DNA of 64,000 nucleotides. Source: JAAFJT01 sp043772905. GTDB taxonomy: Bacteria > Bacteroidota > Bacteroidia > Chitinophagales > Saprospiraceae. The DNA is taken from NCBI GenBank assembly GCA_043772905.1, contig JAYVFS010000103.1, positions 1 through 64,000 of the forward strand. Direction: 5' to 3'. Below, in pieces: positions 61,885 to 64,000 of this stretch (within the stretch, counting starts at the first letter, position 1; each line of letters begins with the position of its first letter). Under the pieces are notes generated by a model that saw only the letters and a program-made list of their open reading frames with translations, had not been told where the DNA came from and ran no database searches. A program made the position numbers and the translations under genes.

Positions 61885-63189
61885 ATGTCTAATTCTCACC
61901 ATTTTGAAACGCTTCAATTACACGCAGGACAAGTTGTTGACCCAACGACAAACAGCCGTGCTGTACCACTCTATCAAACAACAAGTTATGTGTTCAACTC
62001 ATCTGAACACGGTGCAAATTTGTTCGGCTTACGCGAATTTGGCAATATTTACACCCGCATCATGAACCCGACAACAGACGTTTTTGAAAAACGCATGGCG
62101 GCTTTGGAAGGTGGTGTAGCTGCTTTGGCAGTCGCTTCTGGTCAAGCGGCGCAGTTCATTGCATTGAACAATATATTAGGTGTTGGCGACAATTTTGTGA
62201 CCACAGCTAATCTTTATGGTGGTACTTACAACCAATTTAAAGTACAATTCAAACGTATCGGTGTCGATGCTCGTTTTACCGCAGGCGAAAAAGCAAGCGA
62301 CTACGAAGCTTTGATTGATGCAAATACAAAAGCGATTTATGTTGAAACAATAGGCAATCCGTCGTTCAGCGTGCCTGATTTTGAAGGCATTGCAGCCGTT
62401 GCAAAAAAACACGATTTGCCTTTGATTGTTGACAATACCTTTGGCGCAGGCGGTTATTTGTTCCGTCCGTTGGAGCATGGCGCACACATCGTTGTCGAAT
62501 CTGCGACAAAATGGATTGGCGGACATGGCACATCTATCGGCGGTGTCATCGTTGATGGCGGCAGTTACAATTGGGGCAATGGCAAATTTCCACAGTTTTC
62601 AGAGCCTTCTGACGGCTACCATGGTATGGTTTTCTCCGATGTTTTTGGCGTAAACGGTCCGTTTGGCAATATTCAATTCATCATTCGCGCTCGTGTTGAG
62701 GGTTTGCGTGATTGGGGCCCAGCGATTTCTCCGTTCAATGCTTTCCTTTTGATTCAAGGTTTGGAGACATTGAGTTTGCGTGTTGAGCGCACTGTTCAAA
62801 ACGCACAGGCTTTGGCAGAATGGCTCGCAGCGCATCCGCAAGTGGCAACGGTCAACTATCCTGGCTTGAAATCGTCGCCAAATCATGCCAATGCGGCGAA
62901 ATATTTGAAACGTGGTTTCGGTGGCGTTTTGAGTTTTGAGTTAAAAGGTTCAAAAGAAGCGGCTACGAAATTCGTGGATTCTTTGGAACTCATCAGCCAC
63001 TTAGCAAATGTCGGTGATGCCAAAACGCTCATTATTCAGCCTTCGGCAACGACGCATCAGCAATTGTCGGACGAGGAACAATTAGCATCAGGTGTTACAC
63101 CTAATTCGCTCCGTATCAGTGCGGGCATTGAGCATATTGACGATATCAAAGCGGATTTGACGCAGGCGTTTGCGAAAATTTCTGCTTGA
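61885..63189 (+). CDS. metY: O-acetylhomoserine aminocarboxypropyltransferase
   Basis: The enzyme has 434 residues. FETLQLHAGQ at the N-terminus and the PLP Lys209 in ESATKWIGGHGT mark the Cys/Met-metabolism PLP family, and the long loop with NWGNGKFPQF near 230 suits MetY rather than MetB/MetC. It makes homocysteine from O-acetylhomoserine and sulfide (or cysteine from O-acetylserine). metX, which provides O-acetylhomoserine, follows 69 bp later. Control by SAM riboswitch and Cys-rich leader fits its role at the sulfur entry point. No decamer copy lies inside the gene. Confidence 0.94.
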   Translation: MSNSHHFETLQLHAGQVVDPTTNSRAVPLYQTTSYVFNSSEHGANLFGLREFGNIYTRIMNPTTDVFEKRMAALEGGVAALAVASGQAAQFIALNNILGVGDNFVTTANLYGGTYNQFKVQFKRIGVDARFTAGEKASDYEALIDANTKAIYVETIGNPSFSVPDFEGIAAVAKKHDLPLIVDNTFGAGGYLFRPLEHGAHIVVESATKWIGGHGTSIGGVIVDGGSYNWGNGKFPQFSEPSDGYHGMVFSDVFGVNGPFGNIQFIIRARVEGLRDWGPAISPFNAFLLIQGLETLSLRVERTVQNAQALAEWLAAHPQVATVNYPGLKSSPNHANAAKYLKRGFGGVLSFELKGSKEAATKFVDSLELISHLANVGDAKTLIIQPSATTHQQLSDEEQLASGVTPNSLRISAGIEHIDDIKADLTQAFAKISA

Positions 63190-63202
63190 TATATTCCTAT
63201 TA

Positions 63203-63235
63203 AATCCTCCAAGGGTTCACAACCCTTGGAGGATT
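63203..63235 (+). other. 15-bp perfect hairpin in the metY-metX spacer
   Basis: Arms 63203-63217 and 63221-63235 pair perfectly around CAC. No T tract follows, so it is more likely an mRNA stability or processing element within the operon than a terminator. Confidence 0.6.
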
Positions 63236-63258
63236 ATGGTACTAAAAACCTTTAGAAA

Positions 63259-64000
63259 ATGCAAAAAATACTGAAAAAGCACGACCATACTGAGGGGGTC
63301 AATCTTTTTACAAAACAAACGCAACAACAAGAACAACCTTCGACGAGTATGAAGATTTTTAAATACGACGCACCTTTCGCATTGGAAAATGGGGGCATAT
63401 TGCCTGAAATTCAAATCGCATACCACACTTACGGCACATTGAATGCCGCAGGTGACAATGTGGTGTGGGTTTGTCATGCTTTGACAGGCAATTCAGAGGC
63501 AACAGATTGGTGGTCAGGTTTGGTCGGTGAGGGCAAATATTTAGACCCAAAGCAGTATTTTATTGTATGCGCCAATATGTTGGGTTCGCATTATGGCTCG
63601 ACGAGTCCGATTAGTGTGAATCCGAAAACAGGGCGTTTTTATGGTCTTGAATTTCCAACGATTTCAATTCGTGATGTTGTCAATGGGCATAAGGTTTTAG
63701 CGCAACATCTTGATATTCAAAGCATTGAGTTAGCAATAGGTGGTTCGATGGGTGGACAACAAGTTTTAGAATGGGCAATCATGCAGCCCGATTTTTTTAA
63801 GAATATTGCTGTCATCGCTTGCGGTGCAAAAATGACTCCGTGGTCAATCGCCTTGAACGAAACGCAGCGCATGGCAATCGAAGCAGACCCCTCAGTATCA
63901 AAAGAAAATATTGCAAAAATTGACGATTTAGACACCTTAATCAGTGCAGGCGCAAAAGGCATGGAAGCCGCGAGAGCGATTGGTATGTTGAGTTACCGCA
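63259..64000 (+). CDS. metX: homoserine O-acetyltransferase (C-terminus beyond window)
   Basis: The open frame runs through the right edge. The alpha/beta-hydrolase core shows VCHALTGNSEATDWW, then LAIGGSMGGQQVLEW with nucleophile Ser163 (numbered from the ATG at 63259). It acetylates homoserine with acetyl-CoA, giving the substrate for MetY upstream. A second ATG at 63349 fits the usual N-terminus of the family better; the first 30 residues then would be leader and a decamer copy at 63288 would be untranslated. Another copy lies at 63888 (DPSV). Confidence 0.9.
   Translation, partial: MQKILKKHDHTEGVNLFTKQTQQQEQPSTSMKIFKYDAPFALENGGILPEIQIAYHTYGTLNAAGDNVVWVCHALTGNSEATDWWSGLVGEGKYLDPKQYFIVCANMLGSHYGSTSPISVNPKTGRFYGLEFPTISIRDVVNGHKVLAQHLDIQSIELAIGGSMGGQQVLEWAIMQPDFFKNIAVIACGAKMTPWSIALNETQRMAIEADPSVSKENIAKIDDLDTLISAGAKGMEAARAIGMLSYR

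Larger units (their letters stand above)
2213..63897. repeat. dispersed decamer TACTGAGGGG, 57 exact copies
   Basis: Exact copies read on the + strand start at 2213, 3681, 5255, 5930, 6451, 17592, 19064, 19965, 23983, 25080, 28244, 28655, 30012, 34838, 35329, 40218, 41564, 41900, 43082, 43897, 45266, 45929, 46251, 47693, 52958, 53986, 58914, 59376, 61111, 61762 and 63288. On the - strand (CCCCTCAGTA on +) they start at 3482, 3796, 8370, 9635, 10051, 11207, 13778, 16879, 17062, 18183, 21507, 22554, 25993, 27003, 27912, 37206, 38726, 44881, 50111, 51468, 51824, 53434, 54915, 55191, 59823 and 63888. The G run is 4 to 7 long (20, 22, 13 and 2 copies). The base after GGGG is G or T in 55 of 57 and never C; the base before TAC is A or T in 49. 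About ten copies are intergenic; the rest lie in genes of unrelated families. Counts were made by eye. Confidence 0.92.

Noticed and set aside
2213..63897. Decamer as a Chi site, KOPS or other polar chromosomal signal
   Set aside because: Those signals are biased to one strand over long stretches; here orientation is 31:26 and flips often. A genome-wide test could still reveal weak bias.
2213..63897. Decamer as a transposon or MITE footprint
   Set aside because: Only about 10-12 bases are shared between copies; flanks are unrelated and many copies lie in conserved enzymes without disrupting the frame.
1..64000. tRNA, rRNA, rho-independent small RNA clusters, prophage or insertion-sequence transposase genes
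   Set aside because: I looked for cloverleaf 3' ends, transposase motifs and phage structural genes and found none in the translated frames or intergenic DNA.

Overview
The window looks like a chromosome segment of a Bacteroidota bacterium, probably of the Saprospiria/Chitinophagia side; the genus cannot be told from sequence alone. The evidence is five secreted proteins with type IX secretion (T9SS) C-terminal domains, a TonB-dependent receptor with a carboxypeptidase-regulatory-like N-terminus, Bacteroidota promoter boxes (TAnnTTTG), few recognisable Shine-Dalgarno sites, and families typical of the phylum (DUF4397, DUF2911, ThuA-like, GH3-like, DUF6934). No rRNA, tRNA, CRISPR array, prophage or complete insertion sequence was seen.

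Layout. 1-8.7 kb: DUF4397 protein (cut by the left edge), TonB-dependent receptor, nucleoside hydrolase, HscA-type Hsp70, a two-gene GNAT/small-protein cassette and a ThuA-like protein. 9.2-20.7 kb: a 2030-residue adhesin with 14 Ig-like repeats, other T9SS cargo, a GHL10-type glycosidase, a GNAT and a DUF4440-like protein, with a MITE-like palindrome between two convergent genes. 20.9-28.8 kb: two outer-membrane barrel proteins, carotenoid genes crtI-crtB, an O-antigen-type flippase, a HAD phosphatase and RecX. 29-37.2 kb: an EAD11-CHAT protease, a conserved hypothetical, a dockerin/cohesin-like T9SS protein, NAD(P)HX epimerase/dehydratase and a secreted MORN-caspase. 37.5-51.9 kb: a propeller-sensor histidine kinase, a 1228-residue BNR/CARDB/PPC T9SS protein, DUF2911, UmuD, GNAT, GH3-like and a DUF6311-like membrane protein. 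52-58.7 kb: a DUF6934 pair, AhpD-like protein, a TMTC-like membrane TPR protein, a PorT-like barrel and an AT-rich three-gene operon of unknown function. 58.8-64 kb: kynureninase, a DUF3298 lipoprotein, then a methionine operon (metY-metX) behind a SAM riboswitch, a cysteine-rich leader peptide and an intrinsic terminator.

The most unusual signal is a dispersed, non-palindromic decamer, TACTGAGGGG (complement CCCCTCAGTA). I count 57 exact copies by hand, about one per 1.1 kb, against roughly 0.12 expected for a random decamer on both strands. It lies in both orientations equally (31:26), inside unrelated genes in every reading frame that avoids a stop, and one copy forms half of a terminator hairpin. 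It is missing from two long stretches of 4.8 and 3.7 kb. Density, exactness, orientation balance and terminator use resemble the DNA uptake sequences of Neisseria and Pasteurellaceae, which I do not know to be described in Bacteroidota. A second layer of structure is a set of heptanucleotide-periodic tandem repeats at gene boundaries.
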